This document shows, one piece after another, positions 31,078 through 40,137 of a stretch of 64,000 bases of DNA. This DNA is from RUG12395 sp034178705 (GTDB lineage: Bacteria > Bacillota > Clostridia > Oscillospirales > CAG-272). Each line of letters opens with the position of its first letter. Within the stretch, counting starts at the first letter, position 1. A program made the translations under genes and the position numbers. The notes beneath the pieces were generated by a model. It saw nothing but the letters and a program-made list of their open reading frames with translations, ran no database searches and was not told the origin of the DNA. Location: contig JAXFQY010000045.1 in assembly GCA_034178705.1 (NCBI GenBank), positions 1-64,000 of the forward strand. Direction: 5' to 3'.

Positions 31078-32232
31078 ATGTTGAAAACAGCTATTCTCGG
31101 TTCCACCGGCTCTGTCGGCACGCAGGCGTTGGAGGTTGCCCGCGCACATCCGGGAATCCGCGTCACCGCGCTGACCGCTCACCGGAATGTTCGGAGAATG
31201 GAAGCACAAATCCGGGAGTTTTCGCCCGAGTTTGCTGCTTTGGAAGATGAGGACGCCGCATGCGAGCTTGCGCTGCGAATTCGTGACACGGACACAAAAG
31301 TTCTCGCAGGCAGACAGGGTGTGACGGAATTGATTGCCCGCTGCGGAGCAGAAACCTTTGTCAATTCGGTTACCGGGTTCGACGGACTGCATTCCACACT
31401 TGCTGTTATCCGGCAGGGAGCGCGTCTGGCCCTTGCAAACAAGGAATCCATCGTTGCCGCCGGTGAACTTGTCCTTCCGATGGCCAAGGAAACCGGAGCG
31501 GAAATTCTTCCGGTCGACAGTGAGCATTGCGCAATTCATCAATGTCTTCGCTGCGGTACACATGACGAGGTTAAAAGCCTGATCATCACAGCGTCCGGCG
31601 GTCCTTTCCGCGGCTTTACGCAGCAACAGCTGGAGCAGGTTACCCTTGAACAAACCCTGCACCATCCGACCTGGTCCATGGGCAGGAAAATCACGGTTGA
31701 CAGCGCTACTCTGATGAACAAGGGCTTTGAGGTAATTGAAGCAGCACATCTTTTTGCCCTCGATGCAGACCGGATCCGTGTCGTTGTGCATCCGGAAAGT
31801 ATAATCCATTCCATGGTAGAATATATTGATCATGCAATCCTTGCCCAGATGTCGGTTCCGGACATGCGCCTCTGCGTCCAGTACGCACTGACCTTTCCCT
31901 CCCGCTTGGAAGGACTGACCGCACCGCTTGACCTGACCGCAGTCGGCAGTCTCCGCTTTGAAAAACCGGACACGGAATGCTTTCCGCTGCTTCCGCTCGC
32001 CTTTCGCGCCCTGCGCGAGGGAGGTACTCACCCGGCTGTTCTCAACGCTGCCAATGAAATAGCAGTAGGAGCCTTTCTGCGCGGAGAACTGTCCTTCCGC
32101 GGCATAGCAGAGCTTGTTCTGCGTGCCTATGAAGATACACCGGACTTTCCTCTCACGGTTGAAGGTATCTGTGAGGCAGACGGCGCCGCGCGGGAAACGG
32201 CGGAGCGCCTTGCCGAATCCATGAAAAAATAG
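31078..32232 (+). CDS. dxr: 1-deoxy-D-xylulose 5-phosphate reductoisomerase
   Basis: A 384-residue enzyme of the MEP isoprenoid pathway, converting DXP to MEP with NADPH and a divalent metal. Seen: NADPH-binding ILGSTGSVG at residues 6-14, ALANKESIVAAGELV, metal-binding VDSEHCAIHQ, SGGPFRG, TWSMGRKITVDSATLMNKG and HPESIIHSMVEY. The start at 31078 places GSTGSVG at the usual distance; an ATG at 31048 with GGAG before it would add ten residues and cannot be ruled out. With uppS and ispG it forms an isoprenoid block. Confidence 0.94.
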   Translation: MLKTAILGSTGSVGTQALEVARAHPGIRVTALTAHRNVRRMEAQIREFSPEFAALEDEDAACELALRIRDTDTKVLAGRQGVTELIARCGAETFVNSVTGFDGLHSTLAVIRQGARLALANKESIVAAGELVLPMAKETGAEILPVDSEHCAIHQCLRCGTHDEVKSLIITASGGPFRGFTQQQLEQVTLEQTLHHPTWSMGRKITVDSATLMNKGFEVIEAAHLFALDADRIRVVVHPESIIHSMVEYIDHAILAQMSVPDMRLCVQYALTFPSRLEGLTAPLDLTAVGSLRFEKPDTECFPLLPLAFRALREGGTHPAVLNAANEIAVGAFLRGELSFRGIAELVLRAYEDTPDFPLTVEGICEADGAARETAERLAESMKK

Positions 32233-32245
32233 AAAAGAGAGCAAA

Positions 32246-33295
32246 ATGATTTTTCTTTATATTCTTTTGGCGGTTCTGATTTTCGGAGTGCTGGTGATCG
32301 TGCATGAGTTAGGACACTACGCTTTCGCGCGGCTCTTCAAAGTCAGCATCAATGAGTTTTCGATCGGCATGGGTCCGAAGCTTCTTCAGCGCAAAGCAAA
32401 AAAGACCGGTATTCTCTGGTCCCTGCGTCTGTTGCCTATCGGCGGCTATGTCAGTATGGTCGGGGAGGACGGAGAAACCGATGATCCCAATGCCCTTCAG
32501 CGCAAACCCGCCTGGCAGCGGCTCATCATTATGGCTGCCGGCGGTCTGACCAATATTTTGATCGGCTTTCTGCTGATGGTTGTACTCATCGTTTCCACAC
32601 GGAATCAGCTCGGCTCAACCGTAATTGCGGAATTCCGTCCCCCGGAAGGAACGGAAGTTGCCGCTTCCGAAGCGGCAGGACTGCAAATAAACGACCGCAT
32701 TGTGAAAGTAGGCAACGTCGGTGTACACACCTCAAACGATCTTCTTTATGAGATCATGCATCAAGGTTATCGTCCGGTGGATCTCACCGTGATCCGTTCC
32801 GGCGAACGTCTGGTAATCCGTGATGTGGAATTTCCCACCTTTACCGAAAGCGGAACTGTTTTCGGAGACTACGATTTTGCCGTTTATAAGGAAGAGGCAA
32901 CCTTCGGTGCAATCGTAAAACACAGCTATTTCCGTTCTCTTTCTACCGTGAAAATGATCTGGGACAGTCTTGTTGATCTGCTCACCGGTCGTTACGGAAT
33001 GGAGGCGCTTTCCGGGCCGGTCGGCGTGACTGAGGTCATTGTTGAAACCGCACAGTCCCGCCAGACAGCCAACCTTCTCTATCTTACCTGTGTCATTGCC
33101 ATTAACCTCGGTGTTGTCAATCTTCTTCCCATTCCCGCTCTTGACGGCGGCAGAATTCTGTTCGTTCTCATTGAAATGATCTTCCGCAAACCGGTAAACC
33201 GCAAGGTGGAAGGGTATATTCACGGAGCCGGTATGCTTCTCCTGCTCGCGCTGATTGCCTTTATCACCCTGAAGGATATTATTAAACTGTTTTAG
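32246..33295 (+). CDS. rseP: RIP metalloprotease (site-2 protease, RseP/RasP family)
   Basis: A 349-residue M50 membrane protease. The zinc motif HELGH is in the first helix (residues 20-24), followed by GYVSMVG and the PDZ domain (about 115-210), and the second metal motif NLLPIPALDGG near residue 290. The family cuts anti-sigma factors or remnant signal peptides within the membrane. It is a candidate for processing the RsgI-like anti-sigma factor at the left end of the window, but nothing in the sequence links them. Thirteen bases after dxr. Confidence 0.94.
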   Translation: MIFLYILLAVLIFGVLVIVHELGHYAFARLFKVSINEFSIGMGPKLLQRKAKKTGILWSLRLLPIGGYVSMVGEDGETDDPNALQRKPAWQRLIIMAAGGLTNILIGFLLMVVLIVSTRNQLGSTVIAEFRPPEGTEVAASEAAGLQINDRIVKVGNVGVHTSNDLLYEIMHQGYRPVDLTVIRSGERLVIRDVEFPTFTESGTVFGDYDFAVYKEEATFGAIVKHSYFRSLSTVKMIWDSLVDLLTGRYGMEALSGPVGVTEVIVETAQSRQTANLLYLTCVIAINLGVVNLLPIPALDGGRILFVLIEMIFRKPVNRKVEGYIHGAGMLLLLALIAFITLKDIIKLF

Positions 33296-33306
33296 CGGAG
33301 GTTCCT

Positions 33307-34419
33307 ATGTCTTCCTATCCGCGCAGAAGAAGCCGCGCTGTTTGTGTCGGCTCCCTTACCATCGGCAAAGACGCCCCGATCCGCGTTCAGTCGATGACTA
33401 ACACCGACACACTTGACCGCGAGGCAACGCTCCGGCAGGTCAGGGAGCTGACAGCCGCAGGCTGTGAGATTATCCGAATTACGGTTCCGACCCCGGAAGC
33501 AGCACAAACAATCGCTTATATTAAAAAAGAAGGGATCCTCACCCCGCTTGTTGCCGATATTCACTTTGATTATCGTGCCGCGCTGGCCGCGATTGACGCA
33601 GGGGCAGACAAGATCCGCATAAACCCGGGAAACATCGGCGGCAAGGACCGCGTGAAAGAGCTGGCCGGTGCCGCCCGCAGCGCCGGCGTTCCCATTCGCA
33701 TCGGCGTCAATTCCGGCTCTTTGGAACGCTCCCTGCTGGAGAAATACGGTGCTCCGACTCCCGAAGCACTTGTTGAGAGCGCGCTGTATCATGCCTCGCT
33801 GCTGGAGGAGTTTGCTTTTTCCGATATCGTGATTTCCCTGAAGGCGTCTGATGTCATGACGACAATCAAGGCAAACCGTCTTCTCGCGGAGAAATGCGAC
33901 TACCCGATCCATATCGGTGTCACCGAGGCGGGAGGAGAACGTTCCGGTCTGATCAAAGGGGCAATCGGAATCGGAACGCTACTGGCCGAGGGGATCGGAG
34001 ATACTGTCCGCGTCTCGCTTACCGCAGACCCGTTAAGGGAAGTCGATGCCGCCTATGCGATTCTCAACGCCGTCGGGCTTTCCGCCCGTCCCGCGCTGAA
34101 TATCGTTTCCTGTCCGACCTGCGGAAGAACGCGTATCCCGCTTATTTCTCTGCTCGGTGAGCTTGAGAAAGCGGTAGACCGCGCTGGACTGAAAGATACT
34201 CCGATCACAGTCGCGCTCATGGGCTGCGCCGTCAACGGTCCCGGAGAAGCCAGGGAAGCGGATGTCGGCATTGCAGGAGGGGATGGAGATGCCCTTCTCT
34301 TTTACAAGGGGAAACCGGCAGGAAAAATCCCGCAGAACGAGATTATTCCCCGCCTGATCGCAGAGATTTCCCGTTTTTCTTCAGGAAGAGAAAAGCAGGA
34401 AAAAAACAATCCAGCCTGA
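33307..34419 (+). CDS. ispG: 4-hydroxy-3-methylbut-2-enyl diphosphate synthase (flavodoxin-type)
   Basis: A 370-residue iron-sulfur enzyme, the penultimate step of the MEP pathway. Seen: IRVQSMTNTDT, the barrel segment LVADIHFDYR, DKIRINPGNIGG, and the cluster cysteines in SCPTCGR and GCAVNGPGEA. The C-terminal tail after ADVGIAGGDGDAL is normal with a short charged end. ATG follows GCGGAGGTT, 11 bases after rseP. It ends the operon before a strong terminator; polC, which often follows in Bacillota, is absent here. Confidence 0.95.
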   Translation: MSSYPRRRSRAVCVGSLTIGKDAPIRVQSMTNTDTLDREATLRQVRELTAAGCEIIRITVPTPEAAQTIAYIKKEGILTPLVADIHFDYRAALAAIDAGADKIRINPGNIGGKDRVKELAGAARSAGVPIRIGVNSGSLERSLLEKYGAPTPEALVESALYHASLLEEFAFSDIVISLKASDVMTTIKANRLLAEKCDYPIHIGVTEAGGERSGLIKGAIGIGTLLAEGIGDTVRVSLTADPLREVDAAYAILNAVGLSARPALNIVSCPTCGRTRIPLISLLGELEKAVDRAGLKDTPITVALMGCAVNGPGEAREADVGIAGGDGDALLFYKGKPAGKIPQNEIIPRLIAEISRFSSGREKQEKNNPA

Positions 34420-34481
34420 TTTTCCCCGCAACGGGCCGATACCGCCGCGGGGATTCTCTCTTTTGCGAAGAAGCCTTTATA

Positions 34482-34522
34482 AAAACAGGAGGAGCCTCCC
34501 GAAAGGAAGCTCCTCCTGTTTT
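34482..34522. terminator. Bidirectional terminator between convergent operons
   Basis: 14-base-pair perfect stem (AAAACAGGAGGAGC and complement), 13-base loop, A run on one side and T run on the other. It serves ispG on the plus strand and the ABC permease on the minus strand. Confidence 0.87.
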
Positions 34523-34539
34523 CGTTTAAGTCTGTTCCT

Positions 34540-35715
34540 TTATTTTCCGAACATGATCTTCTCACTGTCGAACATTTTTGTCAGCAGATAAATGAGAAGC
34601 ACAAGGCAAAGTGCATTCGTGGCACAGGTCACGGCAATATGGAGCGGATTCATTGAGAAGGAGAAAATGGCTGCCATAGACTGTACGCTGTTGTAAAGCG
34701 GAATGAAATAATAGCCCATTCCGGTTTTTGCTTTCCCAAACATGGCCAGAACGCCGAGAAGCATGGTCAGAACCATCAACGGGGAAAGCGTAGTTGACGC
34801 TTCCTTCACGCTGCGGGCATAAGCAGAGATGCAGGAAATAATCGCCACCAAAAGCAGCACGGTCGACAGGATCACACAGCCAAGGGCGAGATAATCGGAG
34901 ACACGGTAAGACGCGGCGCCCATATCAATTCCGCTTCTCTCCATATTCATCAGCTTTGGAAGAGAGAGCACGGTTCCCACCGTGCTGGAAATCCCGGAAA
35001 GCATGGCAATAATACCAAGGCTGAAAACCTTTCCGAGTGCAAGCTCTGAACGGCGAAGCGGTGTGACAAGGAGCGTTGCAATGGTTCCGCGCTCCTTTTC
35101 TCCCGCAATTGATTCAGGGGCAACCGCCATACATCCGGAAAACATGAACATCATCAGAAGCATCGGCATCATCATGGAGAAAATCTGCCCAACGGTCGCC
35201 TTCGCGGTGGCAAGATCTTCAGGGGGGCCGTCATAAATCTTCAGAAGACTGTCCTTATATCCGTCAAGAACCGCGGATGCAGCGCTGTAAGCGGCGGCGG
35301 ACTCGGTTCTGGCAGAATTAAAACAGATCTTAATTTGACCGGAAACATCCTCTTCCGGGACGGTTCCGGAAAATAATTTATCGGCATTCTCCCCGAACAC
35401 AAGCAGAAGATCCGCTTCCTCGTTCCGGATTTTATCCTTATAGGTCTCCACCTCGGTGCTGTCAATGGGGTCAAAGGAAAGAGAGGCAGCCTCAAACAGC
35501 TGACGGGCCCCCTCAGGCATGTTGACGGCAGCGCAAACGGGAATGTAGTCCTCATCAGGAGCAAAGAGGCTGCCCATCGCACCTCCCATGAGGGAATAGA
35601 GCAGATAGATCATCAGACCGGGCAGCAGAATCGTTGTCAGTACCAGGCGTCTGTCCCCGAAAAAGCGGGAAAACTCCTTGCACATCACCGCGCGGATGTT
35701 GCTTTTCTTCTTCAT
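34540..35715 (-). CDS. ABC-2 type transporter permease (NatB-like)
   Basis: A 391-residue permease: one membrane segment near the N-terminus (about 25-45), a large extracytoplasmic domain (50-180), then five to six membrane helices. The motif GEKERGTIATLLVTPLRR (about 218-235) is the coupling signature of NatB-type ABC-2 permeases. Relatives export sodium, drugs or lipids; the substrate here is unknown. The ATG overlaps the ATPase stop codon by four bases (ATGA), so the pair is translationally coupled. Confidence 0.87.
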   Translation of the reverse strand: MKKKSNIRAVMCKEFSRFFGDRRLVLTTILLPGLMIYLLYSLMGGAMGSLFAPDEDYIPVCAAVNMPEGARQLFEAASLSFDPIDSTEVETYKDKIRNEEADLLLVFGENADKLFSGTVPEEDVSGQIKICFNSARTESAAAYSAASAVLDGYKDSLLKIYDGPPEDLATAKATVGQIFSMMMPMLLMMFMFSGCMAVAPESIAGEKERGTIATLLVTPLRRSELALGKVFSLGIIAMLSGISSTVGTVLSLPKLMNMERSGIDMGAASYRVSDYLALGCVILSTVLLLVAIISCISAYARSVKEASTTLSPLMVLTMLLGVLAMFGKAKTGMGYYFIPLYNSVQSMAAIFSFSMNPLHIAVTCATNALCLVLLIYLLTKMFDSEKIMFGK

Positions 35716-36488
35716 TTCTTTTTCTCCTCCGATGCGTCATACAGCTCGAAGAAACGATCCTCAAGCGTCTGATTTCCGCAAAGCTCCGGCAAAGTGCCGC
35801 ACGCAGCCAAGCGTCCTCCGATAATCACTCCCACACGGTCGCAGATCTTTTCCGCAAGGCTGAAAATATGAGTGGAAACGATCACGGTCTTATGCTCCTG
35901 CTTAAGATCCAGAAGAAAATCGGTCACGGTTTTGGCCGTGATAATATCGAGACCGTTTGTCGGTTCATCGAAGATAATCACATCCGGAGAATGGACGAGG
36001 GAAATGACAAGAGAAGCACGCTGCTTCATGCCGGTTGAGAGATTCGCAACCTTAATGCCGGCAAATTCGTTTATGCCGAAACGCTCGAAAAGCTCTTTTT
36101 TCCGTTCGCGTGCCATGTCCTGCGGCACCCCGTGCAACTCTGAAAAAAAGTCGTAAAGATAATCCGGAGTAAAGAAGTCCTCAAGCTTCAGCTCGCTTGT
36201 CAGAAATCCGATTTTTGAGCGAACCGCCGCAGGATCGGAAACAATGCTTGAACCGTCAATCCGTGCATCACCGGAGGTTGGCTTGATCAGGGTGGCAAGC
36301 ATACGCAGGGTTGTGGTTTTTCCGGCTCCGTTCGGACCGAGCAAACCGAAAACCTCCCCCTCTTTAGCGGTAAAAGAAAGACAGTCGACAGCGGTAACAG
36401 TCTTTTTGTCCGTATGGTCGAGCTTTCGCTGTTTCGCGGACAAAGAGAAAACTTTGGTCAACTCCCGTACCTCAATCAGCTCCTTCAT
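35712..36488 (-). CDS. ABC transporter ATP-binding protein (NatA-like)
   Basis: A 258-residue ATPase: Walker A GLLGPNGAGKTTT, Q-loop region near GFLTSELKLEDFFTPDYL (the Q-loop glutamine is not obvious), signature LSTGMKQR, Walker B DVIIFDEPTNGLD, and H-loop STHIFS. The signature reads LSTGM in place of LSGGQ, common in NatA-type exporters. The start MKELIEV at 36488 is 8 bases after GAGG; the GTG at 36497 is too close. It partners the permease encoded just downstream. Confidence 0.9.
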   Translation of the reverse strand: MKELIEVRELTKVFSLSAKQRKLDHTDKKTVTAVDCLSFTAKEGEVFGLLGPNGAGKTTTLRMLATLIKPTSGDARIDGSSIVSDPAAVRSKIGFLTSELKLEDFFTPDYLYDFFSELHGVPQDMARERKKELFERFGINEFAGIKVANLSTGMKQRASLVISLVHSPDVIIFDEPTNGLDIITAKTVTDFLLDLKQEHKTVIVSTHIFSLAEKICDRVGVIIGGRLAACGTLPELCGNQTLEDRFFELYDASEEKKK

Positions 36489-36498
36489 GTCCATCACC

Positions 36499-37857
36499 TC
36501 AGTTTTTCAAACTATGAATGGGGGCAGGAATTCTGCCTCCGCGTGCGATGAATTTTGCTGCGGAAGGGGTACGCAAGGGCATAATCGGTGCGTGTCCGAG
36601 CAATCCTCCGAATTCTACCGAATCCCCGACTCCCTTCCCGGGAGCGGGAATGACACGAACCGCTGTGGTTTTGGTATTGACGACACCGATTGCGATTTCA
36701 TCGGCGATCAGTGCGGAAATTGTCTCTGCCGGTGTATCGCCCGGAACGGCAATCATGTCAAGTCCGACCGAGCAGACCGCCGTCATCGCCTCGAGTTTTT
36801 CAATCGAAAGCGCGCCGATCTCTGCGGCATGAATCATTCCGGCATCCTCGGAAACCGGGATAAAAGCCCCGGATAATCCGCCGACATGAGAGGAGGCCAT
36901 CACGCCGCCCTTCTTCACGGCGTCATTGAGCAAGGCGAGCGCCGCGGTTGTTCCGTGTGTTCCGCAGACCTCAAGACCCATCGATTCCAATATGTAAGCA
37001 ACCGAATCTCCGACCGCAGGAGTCGGGGCAAGAGAGAGATCCACAATTCCGTAAGGGATACCGAGTCGCTTAGACGCCTCATAGGCAACAAGCTGCCCGA
37101 CACGGGTAATTTTGAATGCAGTCTTCTTGATCACATCGGCAAGCTCGTCAAAGCTGCAGTCCCCTGCCCGCGCAATCGCATGAGCCACAACACCGGGACC
37201 GGAAACGCCGACATTGATCGCCGTATCGGGCTCGCCCATGCCGTGAAATGCGCCCGCCATAAACGGATTGTCCTCAGGCACATTGGAAAAGACGACAAGC
37301 TTCGCGCATCCGATTCCGTCGCGGTCGGCAGTCCGTTCTGCTGTCGCCTTGATAATTCTTCCCATCTTTGCAACCGCATCCATGTTGATGCCCGCCTTGG
37401 TAGAGGCAACATTCACAGAGGAACAGACAATCTCCGTCTCGGACAGCGCCTCCGGAATCGCATCAATCAGGGAAGCGGCTCCGCGGGTCATTCCCTTCTG
37501 CACCAAAGCACCGAAGCCGCCAACGAAATTAACACCGACAGCGCGGCCTGCGCGATCCAGTGTCTTTGCCAGCTCCACACAGTCCTCCGGAGACGCGGAG
37601 CCGCAGACAAGGGAAATCGGGGTAACGGAGATCCGGCGATTCACAATCGGAATACCGTACTCCTTTTCAATCCCCGCCGCGACCGGTACAAGGCGCTCGG
37701 CGGTATGGGTAATCTTATCATAGATTTTTGCCGAAAGCCGTTTGCGGTCATCCGACACGCAGTCCAAAAGAGAAATTCCGACCGTGACGGTGCGCACGTC
37801 GAGATTCTCTTCCCGGATCATATTAATAGTTTCCAAAATATCGCCGGTGTTGATCAT
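36499..37857 (-). CDS. PFL family protein (UPF0210)
   Basis: A 452-residue cytoplasmic protein of the UPF0210/DUF711 group, structurally related to pyruvate formate-lyase by name only; its reaction is unknown. Family segments include the start ILETINMIREENLDVRTVTV, VNFVGGFGALVQKGMT, NVGVSGPGVV and ECGTHG-like VCGTHGTTAALALLND, ending RGGRIPAPIHSLKN. It follows the ACT-domain gene by 9 bases; this pairing is conserved across Bacillota and suggests that the ACT protein regulates or forms a complex with it. Confidence 0.9.
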   Translation of the reverse strand: MINTGDILETINMIREENLDVRTVTVGISLLDCVSDDRKRLSAKIYDKITHTAERLVPVAAGIEKEYGIPIVNRRISVTPISLVCGSASPEDCVELAKTLDRAGRAVGVNFVGGFGALVQKGMTRGAASLIDAIPEALSETEIVCSSVNVASTKAGINMDAVAKMGRIIKATAERTADRDGIGCAKLVVFSNVPEDNPFMAGAFHGMGEPDTAINVGVSGPGVVAHAIARAGDCSFDELADVIKKTAFKITRVGQLVAYEASKRLGIPYGIVDLSLAPTPAVGDSVAYILESMGLEVCGTHGTTAALALLNDAVKKGGVMASSHVGGLSGAFIPVSEDAGMIHAAEIGALSIEKLEAMTAVCSVGLDMIAVPGDTPAETISALIADEIAIGVVNTKTTAVRVIPAPGKGVGDSVEFGGLLGHAPIMPLRTPSAAKFIARGGRIPAPIHSLKN

Positions 37858-37866
37858 ATCTTCTCC

Positions 37867-38136
37867 TTAAATGTGATGCATCGCATCGAAAATATCCTCG
37901 TGCATGGCACGAATCTCCAGCCCCTTTTCCCTGCCAAGCACGGTCAGGGCATCAGCGAATTCGGAAAACGGACGGTTCAGCCCAGAAATCTCCACAAGCA
38001 TGATCATGGCAAAATACTGATCCAGAACGCTTTGTGTGATTTCGGTGATATTGGCTCCGTATTCGGCGCACTTGCCGCTGACCGCGGCAATAATGCCGAT
38101 CGTATCCTTCCCGATAACGGAAATGACTGCTCTCAT
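37867..38136 (-). CDS. ACT domain protein (UPF0237)
   Basis: An 89-residue single ACT domain, a small ligand-binding fold that usually senses amino acids. The sequence AVISVIGKDTIGIIAAVSGK then GANITEITQSVL is typical of the UPF0237 family. ATG follows AAAAGGAGAAC. It is conserved immediately upstream of the PFL-family gene, with which it probably works. The ligand is unknown. Confidence 0.92.
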   Translation of the reverse strand: MRAVISVIGKDTIGIIAAVSGKCAEYGANITEITQSVLDQYFAMIMLVEISGLNRPFSEFADALTVLGREKGLEIRAMHEDIFDAMHHI

Positions 38137-38156
38137 GTTGTTCTCCTTTTCGGAAG

Positions 38157-38969
38157 TTATTTCAAAAGCACCGGTTCTGTACCGATACCTGTGATATCAT
38201 AGGTAAACTGCTTTGTCTGCATCCGGACGATTGTTTTATCCGCCCGCAGGCTTTCATAGGACAAAAGGTATCCGCGGTCAATATCCAAAAGATAAACCTC
38301 CGTACGGTCAGAATACCCAAGCGTGATGCGCGCCATATTGACACTCTCCTGACGGAGGGATTCGAGGGTACAGGTCTGCACTGTGCCGAATTTCCATTCG
38401 GACGGCGAGCCGTCCTTGAAATTGATAACAAAATTAACAAGATCCAGTGCGGATACCGTTCCGGTCATTTGTTCAAAATAGGAGGAAGCCGTCACTTCCT
38501 GAGCAGCTCTCACCCCGGAATCGGCGTCGGCAAACTCTGCCTGTCCTTTGCTGTACAGAATTTCCCGTATGGTTACACCGTTTCTGGTAACCAGCAAATG
38601 AAAATCCGCATTCCGGCGAAGAACACTGAAGCTTTCCGCCGCAACTGTCGTATCCCCATACGTGATTGTATACTCGTGGAGATAACTGTTGCTGAGGGTT
38701 CCCGTCGCAAGAATGTGGCGGATTGCCGAAGGGGCAAGAGCCTCATAGCTGACCGTTTCCTGCGCGTCGACCCCGGCAAGCCGATCCAGCAAAGCGGAAA
38801 CCTCTCCGCTGTCTTCCGGCACCTCGGAGGAGTGACTTTCCCCAAAGGGAAGTGTCACGATTCCGGCAGAGGATAACCCCCAAATTCCAAGGAAAAGCAG
38901 AACAAGCATTCCCAGAACAATCGGGATAAAAGAGAGAAAAGTACTTCCTTGAATCTCCTTGTCGCGCAT
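38157..38969 (-). CDS. Membrane-anchored extracytoplasmic protein, unknown function
   Basis: A 270-residue protein with one N-terminal membrane segment (about 8-32) and an outside domain of about 230 residues rich in beta strands. The start MRDKEIQG at 38969 follows GGAAAGG; a GTG at 38993 would overlap the upstream gene. No recognised motif. It sits between a TagO/WecA-like gene and the ACT gene, which hints at an envelope role. I do not recognise the family. Confidence 0.6.
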   Translation of the reverse strand: MRDKEIQGSTFLSFIPIVLGMLVLLFLGIWGLSSAGIVTLPFGESHSSEVPEDSGEVSALLDRLAGVDAQETVSYEALAPSAIRHILATGTLSNSYLHEYTITYGDTTVAAESFSVLRRNADFHLLVTRNGVTIREILYSKGQAEFADADSGVRAAQEVTASSYFEQMTGTVSALDLVNFVINFKDGSPSEWKFGTVQTCTLESLRQESVNMARITLGYSDRTEVYLLDIDRGYLLSYESLRADKTIVRMQTKQFTYDITGIGTEPVLLK

Positions 38970-38989
38970 AGCTTTGCCTTTCCGGCCCC

Positions 38990-40126
38990 TCACGGTGCCT
39001 GTCCGTCCGGATTCTGCGGAGATTTCTGAGAGAGTTTCTCCGTATCCTCAGAGACTATATCCTCCGGATGCGGATCGATATTCTCAAGACCGGTCAGGCT
39101 CCGGAGCGCCTTATTCTTCATAATAAAGTAGAGGACAATATACAGCCCGACTGCTGCCGTGATCAGGCACAAAGCGGGCAGGTGAGACTCCTCGGTCAGC
39201 AGAACGGCGGCAATGCCAAGCAAGCCGCTGATCGAATAAAGAATCCGCACGCTTTGCTTATGACCGAAGCCCATATCGACAAGACGATGATGCAGGTGCC
39301 CGCGATCCGCCGAAAAGGGATTTTTCCCCCGCACGATACGCCGGACAACGGCAAAGCAGGTGTCAAAAAGAGGCAGCCCGAAAATAGACAGCGGGATCAA
39401 AAAGGACAGAACCGCGTGAACCTTGAAGACGCCGCCGATCGAAAGAACGGAAAGCGTATATCCGAGGAACAGCGATCCGGTGTCCCCCATGATAATCTTC
39501 GCAGGGTTTGCATTAAAAGGGAGAAACCCGATACAGCTTCCCGCAAGCAATGCGGCCAGCAGCGCATAATAGGTGTTGCCGTTCAGCAGGGTAACCATCG
39601 CAAGAGAGATTGAACCGATCATCGAAACACCGCAGGCAAGCCCGTCCAAACCGTCGATCAGATTTACCGCATTGGTCAGCGCAACAATCCACAGGACCGT
39701 GACGGGAATGCTCCATCCGCCGAGCGGGGTCGGGACGCCGCCCCAGTTAAAAAAGGAGATCCGCACGCCGAGACAAACGGGGATAAAGGAAACAGCGATC
39801 TGAACCAACGCCTTCATCCATGCTTTAAGGGCAAAAACATCATCGAAAATACCGAGCAGAACCAGAATCACTCCCCCAATCCAAACGGCAACAAGATCGT
39901 GCGTCAGATCGCAGAAAACAAGCGTCGAAATGAAAAAAGCAAAAAACATGGCAAGACCGCCGATTCGGGGAATCGGATTCCGATGCATGCGCCTGCCGTC
40001 CTTCACGCGGTCCACCGCATTAATCTTAAAGGCAAGCACGCGCACAGCCGGCGTTGCAGAAAATGCGAGCAGAGCTGCACAAACGACAGCGGCCACGGCA
40101 TAAATCCATTCGGTTGAGATCATCAT
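38990..40126 (-). CDS. TagO/WecA-like undecaprenyl-phosphate sugar-1-phosphate transferase
   Basis: A 378-residue polytopic enzyme (about ten membrane helices) of the MraY/WecA family, which transfers GlcNAc-1-phosphate or a similar sugar phosphate to undecaprenyl phosphate to begin teichoic acid or polysaccharide synthesis. Motifs: RMHRNPIPRIGGLAMF, LGIFDDVFALKA, NLIDGLDGLACG, NPAKIIMGDTGSLFLGY and DRGHLHHRLVD, the last being the WecA-type HxHHR motif. Start at 40126 after AAAGGATTCC. The substrate within the family was not resolved. Confidence 0.88.
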   Translation of the reverse strand: MMISTEWIYAVAAVVCAALLAFSATPAVRVLAFKINAVDRVKDGRRMHRNPIPRIGGLAMFFAFFISTLVFCDLTHDLVAVWIGGVILVLLGIFDDVFALKAWMKALVQIAVSFIPVCLGVRISFFNWGGVPTPLGGWSIPVTVLWIVALTNAVNLIDGLDGLACGVSMIGSISLAMVTLLNGNTYYALLAALLAGSCIGFLPFNANPAKIIMGDTGSLFLGYTLSVLSIGGVFKVHAVLSFLIPLSIFGLPLFDTCFAVVRRIVRGKNPFSADRGHLHHRLVDMGFGHKQSVRILYSISGLLGIAAVLLTEESHLPALCLITAAVGLYIVLYFIMKNKALRSLTGLENIDPHPEDIVSEDTEKLSQKSPQNPDGQAP

Positions 40127-40137
40127 TCGGAATCCTT